Shown: in pieces, positions 11,506 to 20,992 of the stretch
How positions within the stretch are numbered: position 1 is the first letter of the stretch
Layout: every line of letters starts with the position of its first letter
Assembly: GCF_000002425.4 (NCBI RefSeq)
Contig: NC_037253.1
Span: 19,043,602-19,107,601, forward strand
Origin: Physcomitrium patens
Lineage: Eukaryota > Streptophyta > Bryopsida > Funariales > Funariaceae
DNA: 64,000 nt
Direction of reading: 5' to 3'
Position numbers and translations under genes: made by a program
Notes under the pieces: model-generated
What the model was told of the DNA's origin: nothing
Database searches by the model: none
What the model saw: the letters and a program-made list of their open reading frames with translations, nothing else

Positions 11506-11532
11506 AGAGACGAGTTCCACGAGGAGCGGTCA

Positions 11533-11955
11533 TCATATGTTGAGGAAATCTATGATGCGACGAATTATATTCGCCACATACTCTGATCTCTGTTCTCTTC
11601 GAAGATGATTGATAGGGCCTCTCAACCATCGGTAGTGTCCCATACCAAGGCGGGAAGACCACCCAGTTATTTGATCATTATTGAGGCCTTCATAACTTCC
11701 TTCGAATAGAATATTCGGAACACCATCAGGAGTTGTTCCTACCTCTAGCAAAATCACCAAACATCGGGAGTCCCTTCCCAAATCGTGATACCAAACGCGT
11801 TGTATCTCACCATCTGTTCGAGAAAGAACATGTCGTTCTTGAAGATCTTCATCTCGATTGCGTCGCCTTGAAGGTTGTGACAATCGTAATGTCTCGTCCG
11901 GCAGGTCAGCAAACGAAGGTTCTTGAGTTGAATCCGCTGGTTGTTGGCTCTCCAT
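11533..11955 (-). CDS. Element B extra ORF after the chromodomain, 140 aa, unknown
   Basis: Begins MESQQPADSTQEPSFADLPD about 95 bases after the chromodomain stop and ends shortly before the polypurine tract. The first third is acidic/polar, then Arg-rich (RLSQPSRRRNRDED); the middle is WYHDLGRDSRCLVILLEVG; the end is basic (LRREQRSEYVANIIRRIIDF). There is no signal peptide, membrane segment or zinc motif. The same frame exists in B2 at 59888-60310, where one TAG truncates it. In the B1/B2 comparison I count about three amino-acid changes, three silent changes and that stop, so selection is not evident. It could be an accessory protein or an antisense-spared 3' region. I do not recognise a family. 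Confidence 0.5.
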   Translation of the reverse strand: MESQQPADSTQEPSFADLPDETLRLSQPSRRRNRDEDLQERHVLSRTDGEIQRVWYHDLGRDSRCLVILLEVGTTPDGVPNILFEGSYEGLNNDQITGWSSRLGMGHYRWLRGPINHLRREQRSEYVANIIRRIIDFLNI

Positions 11956-12049
11956 CTAATTAGCATCACAAATGTAAAGAAGTTACAAACAAGGATAGGA
12001 AATTGAATGTTATCTTGCCTCAATCTTGTCTCTTTTATAAGAGAGATTT

Positions 12050-12379
12050 TCATCTTGGTTTTGATGGATGTCGTTGATGAAAAACTTTGACTTTAGCTGA
12101 TGCATTTGCTAGATTCCTGGATGGCTCCCATGTGCGTTCACTAATATCATATCCGCGCCAATGAACAAGATATTCCAGCTTATTTCGGCGCCGCCTTGAG
12201 TCTAATATCTCTTCCACCTCAAATTCTTCATTATTATCTACTTCTATAGGAGGCGGTGGCATTTGTCTTCTTCCTTGTATATCCACTGTCTTATATGGTT
12301 CAAGAAGAGATACGTGGAATACAAGATGGATCTTCATTGACTCCGGTAGATGTAACCGATATGCAACTGGGTTGATCTA
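12050..12379 (-). pseudogene. Element B1 chromodomain
   Basis: The C-terminal targeting domain of chromovirus integrase. Motifs: FHVSLLEPYK (end of the GPY/F module), then EFEVEEILDSRRRRNKLEYL, VHWRGY, RTWEPSRNL and FHQRHP. Chromodomains bind modified histone tails and steer integration to heterochromatin (family knowledge). The aromatic cage positions Y-L-V-H-W and W-E-P are present. It is in frame with integrase, but a TAG at 12377-12379 lies between them, also in B2. Confidence 0.85.
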
Positions 12380-13096
12380 TTCAGAAACAGAAAAGGGGCC
12401 AAGCCTACGATAGTCCAACTTGTCACAAGGTCGAGTAGTCTTGATATTGCGACGAAGTAGCCATACCTTATCACCCACGTTGATTTGTGGTTGCTCCTTA
12501 CGATATAGATCTGCGTTTATCTTTTTTCGTTCTTGAGCTTCCTTCAATTGTGTCTTCATTATTGCATGTAACTCTGACAACCGATTTGCCATATCTTCTG
12601 CTGCAGGATTATCAACTTTTGAAAAATCAAAAGTATCAAGTTGTGGATGATAGCCATAATTGGCAAAGAAAGGTGTTTGTTGCGTGGAAGAATGTACCGT
12701 ATTATTATAAGCAAACTCTGCCAATGGCAGAAGGGTTGTCCAATCATCTTGTTGGTAGTTGATAGTACACCTTAAATATTGCTCCAAGACTTGGTTTACG
12801 CGCTCTGTTTGTCCATCAGTTTGAGGATGGAAAGCCGAAGATAGCTTTATGTCCACTTTTAAAATCTTGAAAAGGGTCCTCCAAAATCTTGACACAAATT
12901 GAGTTCCCCTATCCGATATGATATCTTTAGGTAATCCATGATAGCGATAGATATTATCAATGAAAAGCTTAGCTGTTTCTTCACCTGTGATAGATTTTGT
13001 ACATGGCACAAAATGTGCCATCTTGGTGAAACGATCTACTATCACAAATATAGAATCATAAGATCTTGAGCTTGGAAGATCTGTGATGAAATCCAT
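12377..13096 (-). pseudogene. Element B1 integrase catalytic core and C-terminus
   Basis: Continuous 239 codons containing the D,D-35-E triad: MDFITDLP (D), ISDRGTQF (D) and GQTERVNQVLEQYLR (E). Then comes AFAYNN-type WTTLLPLAEFAYNN and the GPY/F-like module VGDKVWLLRRNI ... RRLGPF. The frame stops at TAG 12377, where the chromodomain linker should continue. On the 5' side a TGA at 13154-13156 separates it from the HHCC finger. Confidence 0.85.
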
Positions 13097-13153
13097 AGAA
13101 ACAGAAGACCATGGTTGTTCTGGTATAGGTAATGGCTGAAGAAGTCCGTAAGG

Positions 13154-13810
13154 TCAATGACGAGGAATTTTTGATCTTGAACAAATATCACATGATTGTA
13201 CAAAGTCTTTGACTGACTTCCACATTTGTGGCCACCAAAAATCTATTGATATGAGTTCCAAAGTCTTATTATATCCAAAGTGCCCTGCTGTTGGAAAGTC
13301 ATGACGTGCTTGAAGAACACGTAAACGTGCTTCTCCTTCTGGAACATATAGGCGTCCTTCAAAATATAATAGATTATTCTTGAACTCAAACTTAGAAGGA
13401 TCATGAGACTTGGAAGAATTATTCTCGATATCATAAACAAGAGGGTCTGAGGACATACTGGACTGGATTTGCTTGAGAAAAGTTGAATCAACAGTCAATG
13501 TTGATTTCATTGCTCGGAGATGAAATTGCTCCGGTTTCAAGAGGACCATTCTTTGTTGCTCAAAAGCTGCATCTCCTTCTTTTAGTGCAAAATAAGAACG
13601 TCTAGATAGGGCATCGGATAAACCTTGTTGTTTTCCTGGCCGATAAGTGATAATGAACTCGAATCTTGACAAAGACATACTCCAACGAGCTTGACGACGA
13701 TTCAACACGCGTGCTGACATGAAATACTCGAGGTTCTTGTGATCTGTATACACAGTGACTGGACTAGAAGCGCCTTCTAGATAATGACGCCATTCTTGAA
13801 AGGAATCCAC
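13154..13810 (-). pseudogene. Element B1 RNase H end and integrase HHCC finger
   Basis: The N-terminal part is the RNase H C-terminal half (VYTDHKNLEYFM with its catalytic Asp, RQARWSMSLSRFEFIITYRP, GLSDALSRR). A linker follows, then the integrase zinc finger ARHDFPTAGHFGYNKTL ... SCDICSRSK (H-x6-H ... C-x2-C). B2 lacks 120 bp of this linker (B1 positions 13339-13458, 40 residues). The frame ends at a TGA where B2 has a sense codon. Confidence 0.8.
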
Positions 13811-13858
13811 GATCGCAAGAAGTTCTTTATCGTGGATCTCATAATTGATCTCGGCTGC

Positions 13859-14944
13859 TCAGAATTTTCTTGAATGAAAAGCTATCGGATGGAGTTTGTC
13901 ATCTGTTCCCATTTGTGATAAAACTGCACCCAAGGCAAAATCTGATGCATCTGTTTCCATAAAAAATGCCTTGGAAAAGTCAACACGATATAAGACTGGT
14001 GCAGAGACAAACGATGTCTTCAAGGCTTCAAATGCTGCTTCCGCTTCTTGATTCCATTGAAATTTATCTTTACTAGTCAAGCGTGTAAGTGGAGCTGCAA
14101 CTCGTGAGAAATCTTTGATGAAGATCCGATAGTAATTGGCAAATCCCAAGAAACATTGGACATCTCTTACCGTCCTTGGAATCTTCCAATCCACGATTGT
14201 TTGGACTTTTTTAGAATCCATTATGAGACCATCATTTGAAATGATGTATCCTAAAAAGTCAACTTGAGTAGTGTGAAATACACACTTTTCCATCTTGGCG
14301 TACAATCCTGCATCTCTAAGTTTTTGTAATACTTGACGAACATGTATTTCATGTTCTTCGACGTTCTTGGAATAGATCAGGATATCGTCTAGATAGCAGA
14401 CGACAAAATTGTCTAAGAATTCACGAAATACATCATTCATGAGATGTTGAAAAGCAGCTGGTGCATTCGTGAGTCCAAAGGGCATGACATTATATTCGAA
14501 ATGTCCATACCTGGTTCGAAACGCAGTCTTCCATTCATCTCCTTCTTTGATCCGTACTAGATTATATGCTCCTCTTAGATCTATTTTTGTATAGATCTTA
14601 GCTTGATTCAACTGGTCAAGGAGTCCTGATATCAAAGGTAATGGATACCTGTTCTTGATTGTGATCTTGTTGAGTCCTCGATAATCAACACACATTCGTA
14701 AAGATCCATCTTTTTTCTTTACGAATAGAATTGGAGCTCCTGCTGGAGATTTTGAATGGCGTATGAAATTCTTCGCTAAATTCTCGTCAATATATGTCTT
14801 GAGTTCAGCCATCTCATCTTGCGATAAACTGTAAATTGGTCCAAATGGTGGCTGAGTTCCTTCCTTGAGGTCGATTGAACAATCATATGGACGATGCTTA
14901 GGAAGAATATCTGCATTCTTTTTCTCAAAAACGTCTTGATACAC
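13859..14944 (-). pseudogene. Element B1 reverse transcriptase and start of RNase H
   Basis: 361 codons. RT motifs in order: APILFVKKKDGSLRMCVDYR, LNKITIKNRYPLP, KIDLRGAYNLVRI, FRTRYGHFEYNVMPFGLTNA, the active site YLDDILIYS, VDFLGYIIS and the thumb FLGFANYYRIFI. RNase H begins with METDASDFALGAVLS. The catalytic residues are intact. A TGA at 13859-13861 ends the frame inside RNase H; B2 has a sense codon there. A small indel near 14944 separates it from the protease frame. Confidence 0.88.
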
Positions 14945-15546
14945 TGATATTGACTTGGAATGCCACTTGAAGTCTTTACGTTTTCAAAAATAGGTGCAGC
15001 ATAAATAGCAAAAGTTGATCCTTCTTTTGCTGCGTGTATAAATGCTTTTGCACCTATCAGTACGAGTTTTACTGTACTAGACTTATAATTTTTTACTTGG
15101 TTCGTAGAACTATTAATAACGCTTTTGGAAAAGTCAAGTTTACGCAAATTCCAATCTATTTGAGGGTTATATTTTTCTAGCCAGGATAAACCTAAAATAA
15201 CTGGATTGGACGGGGATTTAATTATGTTAAAAGCTATGTAGCTATCATGACCGTCTATTGTTACTTTTATAGGATGAGTTTCATGAGTGACATCTCCAGA
15301 AGACAAGGGACGACCATCTATGACTTCTACATGTACTGGTTTAGGTTTCTGTACATAGGGTATTTTACGACTTTTAACAAATTGTTCATCTAAAAAACAT
15401 GTTGAGGCTCCCGAATCTAATAAAGCAGAGGCTTTGTAATTCTTAGGTACTAAATATAAGTCTATTATAAAACAAGGAGAGGATTCTGAGGAGAGGATAG
15501 GACCTTCATTAGGAGTTGTACAAGGTTCCAGCTGCACGGTCCCTAT
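14945..15546 (-). pseudogene. Element B1 aspartic protease
   Basis: Retropepsin with the classic loop ASALLDSGASTCFLD and the C-terminal ILGLSWLEKYNPQIDW. In B2 protease and RT are one continuous 528-codon frame; here a one-base indel near 14944 shifts the frame. The frame is -1 relative to gag and is open from about 15600, overlapping the gag stop at 15543-15545. Hence protease and RT would need a -1 frameshift or a separate start. Confidence 0.85.
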
Positions 15547-16544
15547 TGTAGCTGGACGAATCCGTTTTCCGACATGTTGTCTTCTTTGACCGTCGTACCC
15601 CTCATTTTATAGTTGCGTTGTTTCTTTGGACAATGTTGAGCAGTGTGCTTAGGTTCTCCGCAATATAAACATAATCCTTCTTGACGACGACGAATCTTTT
15701 CTTGCTCAGTTAGAGGTTTAAAACGTACCGCGTCAATTTGCATGTCTTCTACTTCTGAATGTACGTTTGGCAAAGATGTTGATGTTGCCATTGAGTAATA
15801 ACGTTGAGGTTCCCGTGAATGATTCTCAGATCGAAATTCAAAAAGTCGATTATCACATTTTACCGCAAAATCGATTGCTTGACTCAAAGTTTGAGGATCA
15901 GGTAAGTTGAGCATCAATTTCTTTACTTCGTATTGCAATCCATAAAGAAATTGACTGATGAGTGCAGCATCATCTCACTTGATGTCAATTGCAAGTTGTC
16001 GAAATTGTGAAGCATATACTGTTACTGAGCGATTTCTTTGTCGCAGAATTCGGATCTTATTTGTTGCAACACGAGTTGCATCGTGTTCACCATACATAGA
16101 TCGAAACTCCGCCAAAAAAGCTTCCAAATTGTCCAATATTGGATTTCGTTGTTCAAGAAAAGACGAAAACCACGATAATGCAGAACCAGAAAGTAGAGTG
16201 CCAATAAACCTGACTTGTGATCCTGGAGTTGAATAGCTTTGCGGTTGAAGTTCAATTGCCAATTGTACTTGATTGATGAACCCTCGAAACTTTGATCTCG
16301 TACCATCAAATTTCTCAGGTAAGGCAATTCTTGGTTCTCTAGTGCTTATAGGGTGTTGTACAATTGGAGAACAAACGTGATTTGTTGTAGATGTTGAAGC
16401 AGCTCCGATCATCTCTATATCTCCACTTTCTGCTATTCTTGTTCTTTCCTGTGTTGGTGAATTGAGTTGATGCATCGCAAGCATTAACTCCCTCATTTGC
16501 TCTTGCATTTGTGCCATTGCACTCTTCATTTCAACAAGCTCTGC
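15543..16544 (-). pseudogene. Element B1 gag
   Basis: Probable start MAELVEMKSAMAQMQEQM at 16544, opening with a coiled-coil stretch; an upstream in-frame Met at 16586 is possible. The capsid-like core includes LPEKFDGTRSKFRGFINQV, LLSGSALSWFSSFL and LEAFLAEFRSMYGEHD. A CCHC knuckle C-x2-C-x4-H-x4-C (CLYCGEPKHTAQHC) lies near the end. One in-frame TGA at 15975-15977 splits an otherwise continuous frame. It ends at TAG 15543-15545. Gag forms the virus-like particle and packages RNA. Confidence 0.85.
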
Positions 16545-16746
16545 CATAATGACACTAAGAAGAAAAATTTGTTTGATATTGCTCAAGACAAAAGAAAAGA
16601 AAGACTTGATAACAAAGAAGATACTAAGAACAATATCAGTTTAGAAGTGGGTAATCCGCAAACTTCTAATACGCTTATGTCTTGTCAAGAGAAAGGGGTA
16701 ATCCACTCTTACTCAAGAAAAAACAAAGCTCTGATATTGTAAGTGT

Positions 16747-16757
16747 ACTCTTGTCAA
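16747..16757 (-). other. Element B1 self-primer binding site
   Basis: On the minus strand, after two bases (GA) beyond the 5' LTR, lies TTGACAAGAGT. It is the exact reverse complement of ACTCTTGTCAA, the predicted first 11 nt of the element's own transcript (16936 to 16926). Tf1/sushi-type elements prime reverse transcription this way, with the cleaved 5' end of the mRNA as primer. Confidence 0.75.
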
Positions 16758-16925
16758 TCTGTCAAGGACAAGAACTTGATGAAAGCTAAAGAGTAAGTGA
16801 GACTTTTCTCAAAAAGAAATAGGAAAAAATAGAAATATGTATATTAAGAAAGAAACTGGAATGGCTATTGCCAAAATACAAGAAAACTAGAGACCCTTGA
16901 AACTAGACTAGAAGCAAGAAAGGAG

Positions 16926-16967
16926 TTGACAAGAGTGAAGAAGCCTTCACTCTTGTCTCTATATATA
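16926..16967 (-). promoter_or_regulatory. Element B1 core promoter and predicted transcript start
   Basis: TATATATA on the minus strand starts at 16967. A CA initiator dinucleotide (C16937, A16936) lies 31 bases downstream, the usual plant TATA-to-start spacing. The transcript would begin ACTCTTGTCAA, which pairs exactly with the site just inside the 5' LTR. The same core is in the 3' LTR (TATA 11140-11147). Confidence 0.65.
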
Positions 16968-17191
16968 CTATCTAACTAGGGGCTACGTGGCAACGTTCTA
17001 TAGGACCTCCAATATGTGTTGACTTTGTAGGACACATGCCTTGACTTACAAGGCAAGTTTTTCTACGTGTGGGCCACATAGTTAGCTTGATCTTCAAGCT
17101 AACAACATGTGTGGCACATGGCCAACTTGTTGACCACGTTTCTAATCCAAAAAGTCAATTAAAGACACCTATGAAGTCAAATTAGCGTCTA

Positions 17192-17212
17192 GGAAGTTTC
17201 TAGGAAGCTTCT
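17192..17212 (-). promoter_or_regulatory. Heat-shock-element-like pair in the B LTR
   Basis: Two perfect GAAnnTTC units (GAAGTTTC and GAAGCTTC) are separated by 3 bp, about 225-245 bp upstream of the TATA box. Copies are at 11372-11392 and about 59727-59747. Heat-shock factors bind alternating nGAAn/nTTCn units; the 3-bp spacing makes this a gapped site. Confidence 0.45.
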
Positions 17213-17316
17213 ATATTAAATATTATACAATTAACTTACTTTTATCTACTTTTACTTACTTCTACCTATTTCTATATGTAATTATTAGCTTACATGATTA
17301 TGGCCGTGACACTTAT

Positions 17317-17585
17317 CTCTAAAAGAAGAAATAAAGTCACAAACATACATAATTATCTAGATAAAAAGTATTAAGTAGAAAATAAATATAAGTAGATGTA
17401 GAATAGATATTAATTCATTTTTAAAAGATATTGGTAAAATAGACTAATAGTCCATAGAATAGTCAGTTCAGGAGAACGGATGATTGATTTAGTTATTAAA
17501 AGCGGTTAATTATAGGATTACGGTTAGACTCTAGAAATTAGGAGCAATTATATAGGAGTTGTAGAAGTTTATTAGAAAGCTAGAG
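17317..17585. other. AT-rich spacer between B1 and C
   Basis: Continues the 10675-10934 sequence interrupted by the B1 insertion. I see no coding potential or recognisable element in either part. Confidence 0.6.
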
Positions 17586-18141
17586 TGTGATAGTCATGAG
17601 CCAAGGTAAGCTTGGTGCTACTTCTATGTTTCTTTGGTTTTCTTTGTTGTTGAAGAGTAATGGATAGTTTCTGAATATTGAGAAGTGAGTCTGTGGAATA
17701 AATCAGAGATTGATTTATGAGTTATTGATTATGTAATTGGAGTACTGAGTGATTGAATTATATGAAGAGTTATTGGAAGATTATGATTGTTGTTTATTGA
17801 GAGCTGTGTGTGTTTGGACAAAGGAAGTTTGTGATTACAGAAATTATGTGAATTCAGACTGTTAGATTGAAATCTGTTATTTCAGGTGTTGGATGGAAAT
17901 TATTATATTTTAAGCAGTCTTTTGAAAGTGCAGAGTTACACATTGTTGTTATCAGTTGATGAAGGAATATTATTACTAGGAAAAAGCATCATAATGTTTC
18001 TTGGTATTTTAGTGGTTCAGAATACGGTTAATTGTGTGATCCTAACAAGTAAAACTCATGCACTTAGTCTTTCCTTGTGTTCAAATTTCCCTATATAGGT
18101 TTATTCTGAAATGAATTGTAGAATAAGTAAAACAACAATCA
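17586..18141 (+). repeat. Element C 5' LTR
   Basis: Starts TGTGATAGTCATGAGCC and ends ACAACAATCA, followed directly by the primer site. Partly conserved with 10036-10674. About 556 bp. Confidence 0.7.
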
Positions 18142-18146
18142 TATTT

Positions 18147-18163
18147 TGGCACTGCTGCCAGAG
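18147..18163 (+). other. Element C primer binding site, tRNA-Asp type
   Basis: TGGCACTGCTGCCAGAG lies 5 nt after the LTR end. It matches the plant tRNA-Asp complement TGGCGCCGTTGCCGGGG at 12 of 17 positions; four of the five differences are C-to-T or G-to-A. This site type is typical of plant Athila/Tat-like elements. Confidence 0.65.
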
Positions 18164-18828
18164 ATAGACAATAGCATTGAGTGTTAGAAATTAACTGCCT
18201 GTTTAGTTAGATGGGAGATAAGAAGCAAATTCAGTAGAATATAATGAAAGAGTATGGTTATTAAAAATGAGAATTTAATAGTAAAAAAAATACGACAGTC
18301 AATAGAAAGAATAGAGAGATTACGAGCATGAATTTTTTTGTGTAACAAGTAAGAACGAAAGTTAAAAAAGAATCATTAACAAAGTTGGATTAAACCATGG
18401 TTGCATGCCTGTTGGCATATCCAAATATACGTAGAAGCTGATCGACATCAAATATTTCAGTAAGATATATCGTTAGAGAAATTGCCAAGAGCACTCGTAA
18501 AAAATTTGGTCTATAGACCAGTGTTTCTCTTGAGGCCGTTAACTACGAGTAGGAGAATCACAAAAGAATTGGATAGTCCATTGGATATGTTTTCAATAAT
18601 AGAAGTTTTTAATTCCGTCAAAACTGGTTCAGTAGAGTAGCATAAATTATAGGTCAATAAGGGCCAATTCTGTGTATTTCAAAATCTGTCATTTTTACCT
18701 CCAATTCAATCAACTAACTCAGTAAAGAACAATAATAGTAAATTAAGAAAATTTAAAAATTCAAAACAATCAATTAGGGAAGTTGCGAGTTATTTTGACA
18801 AAAGATTAAGTAGAACATTATTCTCTTC

Positions 18829-19939
18829 AATGGCGATGGGTGGTCCAATGGTTGCAATAGCAGTACAAATGGGTGATGTGAGTGATTGCACAACGAGCGT
18901 AGCTCTATTACCTACTTTTAGGGGTTTTTTGAGTGCAGATTTTCATCAATATTTGTCTCAATTTTTAACAACATGTGTAGTAAATAATGGAAGAACTGAA
19001 GATATTTAGTTATGATGGTTGCCAGTAACCTAAAAGAACATGGCATTTGAATGGTACAACCATCAACCAATGGGTCAATTTCTCAATTGGGAAGCATTAA
19101 AGAATACATTTTTAATCCATTTTTGCTCAATTGGTTTTGAAGATCGACTTCGAGAAAGATTAATGACCAGCAAAATGGATCCAAGAGAGGCAGTGGAATC
19201 ATACTATGGTCATGTGGCAGATATACTCCGCAAGTGGCTAAATCACCAAATGCTAGAGGCTTTTGTATTGTCCATATTAATCAATAGATTTCATCCATCC
19301 GAACTAAAAATGTTTGTAAAAGAGGCTCAACCAAATTTAGTAACTATATCTCTTAATAGAGCCAAGGTTTGAGAAGAATGCCATTATAATCAATTTTTAA
19401 CTTCAGGTGCCATGAAGATTCAAGTTCAAGGCAGCTATCAGAATCCGACTTGGAATGGATCAATGAATAGTTATCTACAGATATTAGAAACAGTGGCCAA
19501 TTTGAGTGCCAATATTCAGAAACTAGTTAATGTCATCCCATTGCAAGCTATACCACCGAATGTGATAATAGCGTATGATCCATATTTTCCATATCAACAA
19601 CAAGCGACAGAGTTATCAATAATACCAGCTCCAAAAGATTCCAATAAAGCCTTGTTTTTGAACCTGACAAAGAAAATGGAAGAAATAGCTGTTAATATGG
19701 CCAAGGATAAGGAAAAGAGGCACAAGCCTACTAATAGTAGGACCAATGTATGGTGCAGTAATTGTAAGGGCCACTGTCATTTGGTAACAGAATGCCCTTC
19801 ATTCTCCCAAATGATGGATCAATGTATATTTTGCGAAGGCAAGCACTTAATAGCTAATTATTGGAATTTCCAAAGGCAACAACAATTCAGTAATCAGACC
19901 ATGATCCTACCGACTCAGTGGAACATCAATCAAGTTTAA
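18829..19939 (+). pseudogene. Element C gag
   Basis: The frame from MAMGGPMVAIAV includes LPTFRGFLSADFHQYLSQFL, AFEWYNHQPMGQFLNWEAL, the capsid-like core ERLMTSKMDPREAVESYYG and a zinc knuckle CSNCKGHCHLVTEC (C-x2-C-x4-H-x4-C). A second half-knuckle (CIFCEGKH...NYW) has Tyr where Cys is expected. Two stops near 19010-19035 and a stop near 19372 break it. It normally forms the particle shell. Confidence 0.75.
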
Positions 19940-20428
19940 ATAGAAAATACGTATGAATAGAATGGAAATCGATCTAATCGATAAAATTGAACATTCAATA
20001 ACTTTCAAAGTTTTAATTTTAATCAAGGCTCTGCATCAAATCCCTAGAACTACGGGAAGGAGCAGCACATGTATCAACAATATGTTCCACCAACGTCATC
20101 AAACCAATTCCATTTCAAGCTGTTTTATTCTCTACACAGTTTTGAAAAACGTCCAATGTATTGAAAGATCCTCTAGAGGGCTATTGATCCAATTCCAAGT
20201 CCAAGATGGAAGAATATCTTACCTCTTGGAGTTAAACTCAACTCAATTAAAAAAAAGAGGATATTGGGAATTTCCTTAAATATGGAATCTTATGACATTT
20301 TAGAGGATCTGGACACTATTCGACCTTCTATTTCTATGAAGCAACTTCCAGCGATCGCGCTTGTGTGTTGTTCTATATTGAATTTATTGTTTACATGACA
20401 TAGACAACACAATAAGGAAGTTTGTGAA

Positions 20429-20638
20429 GTGAGTTTGAACCATGACCCAAGTGCACCAACCATCGATGTTTCGATTGATGGTGTTATGATCTCGGGTATT
20501 CAGGTGGATGGTGGTTCCAGCGTCAATTTAATGAATGCTGATACAATGGATGCTTTAGATTTGGAACACTTAGTATCCACAATATTAGTGTTAAGGATGG
20601 CAAATCATAACCGGGTTAAACCAATGGGTATTTTATAG
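20429..20638 (+). pseudogene. Element C aspartic protease
   Basis: The active loop IQVDGGSSVNLMN follows IDGVMISG. D-G-G-S is the form found in several plant Athila/Tat proteases. Only about 70 codons are open before a stop. The C-terminal strand is seen in the next 150 bases (SYPILLGQP-like) with stops. Confidence 0.65.
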
Positions 20639-20992
20639 AGTGTTCAAACTATAATTACCTATATTGCATATGAAATCGACTACATCATCTTTCGGTTACA
20701 ACATTCGACTTTATCATATCCAATTTTATTGGGACAACCATAGCTTTATCAAGCAAAAGCCAAGAACGATTGGAATTGAGGTACTTTGATAATTCGCAAG
20801 GGCCGAGATAAAATGGTATTATAAATGTACCTAGTACACTATCAAGGGGAGTCTCAATTGCCAACATCTGAATTAATGTCAGACGATGACCTTAACTCCG
20901 ATGATGACGTAGTAGCATCGATTATGGAGGCATCCTTAGAAGTAGTCCATCAATCTGGAGTGGTATAACAATGTGGCGGTTAGGAGGAGTAT

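Larger units (their letters stand above)
16760..17311 (-). repeat. Element B1 5' LTR
   Basis: 552 bp with TG/CA ends. On the minus strand the U3 holds a double GAAnnTTC module (17192-17212), then TATATATA (16960-16967), with a predicted start at A16936; R/U5 runs to 16760. It differs at six positions from the 3' LTR (about 98.9% identity), which marks a recent insertion. Confidence 0.93.
10935..17316 (-). mobile_element. Element B1: full-length self-priming-type chromovirus
   Basis: Complete Ty3/gypsy element, 6372 bp between LTR ends, flanked by perfect target duplications CTTAT (10935-10939 and 17312-17316). The 552-bp LTRs start TG and end CA and differ at six positions. Order on the minus strand: LTR, self-primer site, gag with CCHC knuckle, PR, RT, RNase H, HHCC integrase with GPY/F-type tail, chromodomain, an extra ORF, polypurine tract, LTR. 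Catalytic motifs are intact, but the copy is broken by stops at 15975, 13859, 13154 and 12377 and a frameshift near 14944. Protein motifs and priming mode fit the Tf1/sushi-type chromoviruses of fungi and animals, and their relatives in early land plants, better than the CRM/Reina/Tekay lineages (inference). Confidence 0.92.

Noticed and set aside
11754..12053. Minus-strand 99-codon frame overlapping the B extra ORF
   Set aside because: Overlaps the 140-codon ORF in another frame and has no motif. The longer ORF, beginning with its own ATG in both copies, is the better candidate.
12487..12762. Plus-strand frame of 91 codons across B integrase (also at 60842-61117)
   Set aside because: It is the antisense shadow of the conserved integrase; its conservation between copies follows from the sense frame.
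13154..13861. B1 stops at 13154 and 13859 as programmed readthrough sites
   Set aside because: B2 has sense codons at both places, so these are private mutations of B1.
16728..16736. GCTCTGATA, matching part of the initiator-tRNA-Met primer complement in element B
   Set aside because: It is over 20 nt from the LTR, only nine bases match and the TGG for the tRNA CCA end is absent. The 11-nt self-primer at the correct position is far stronger.
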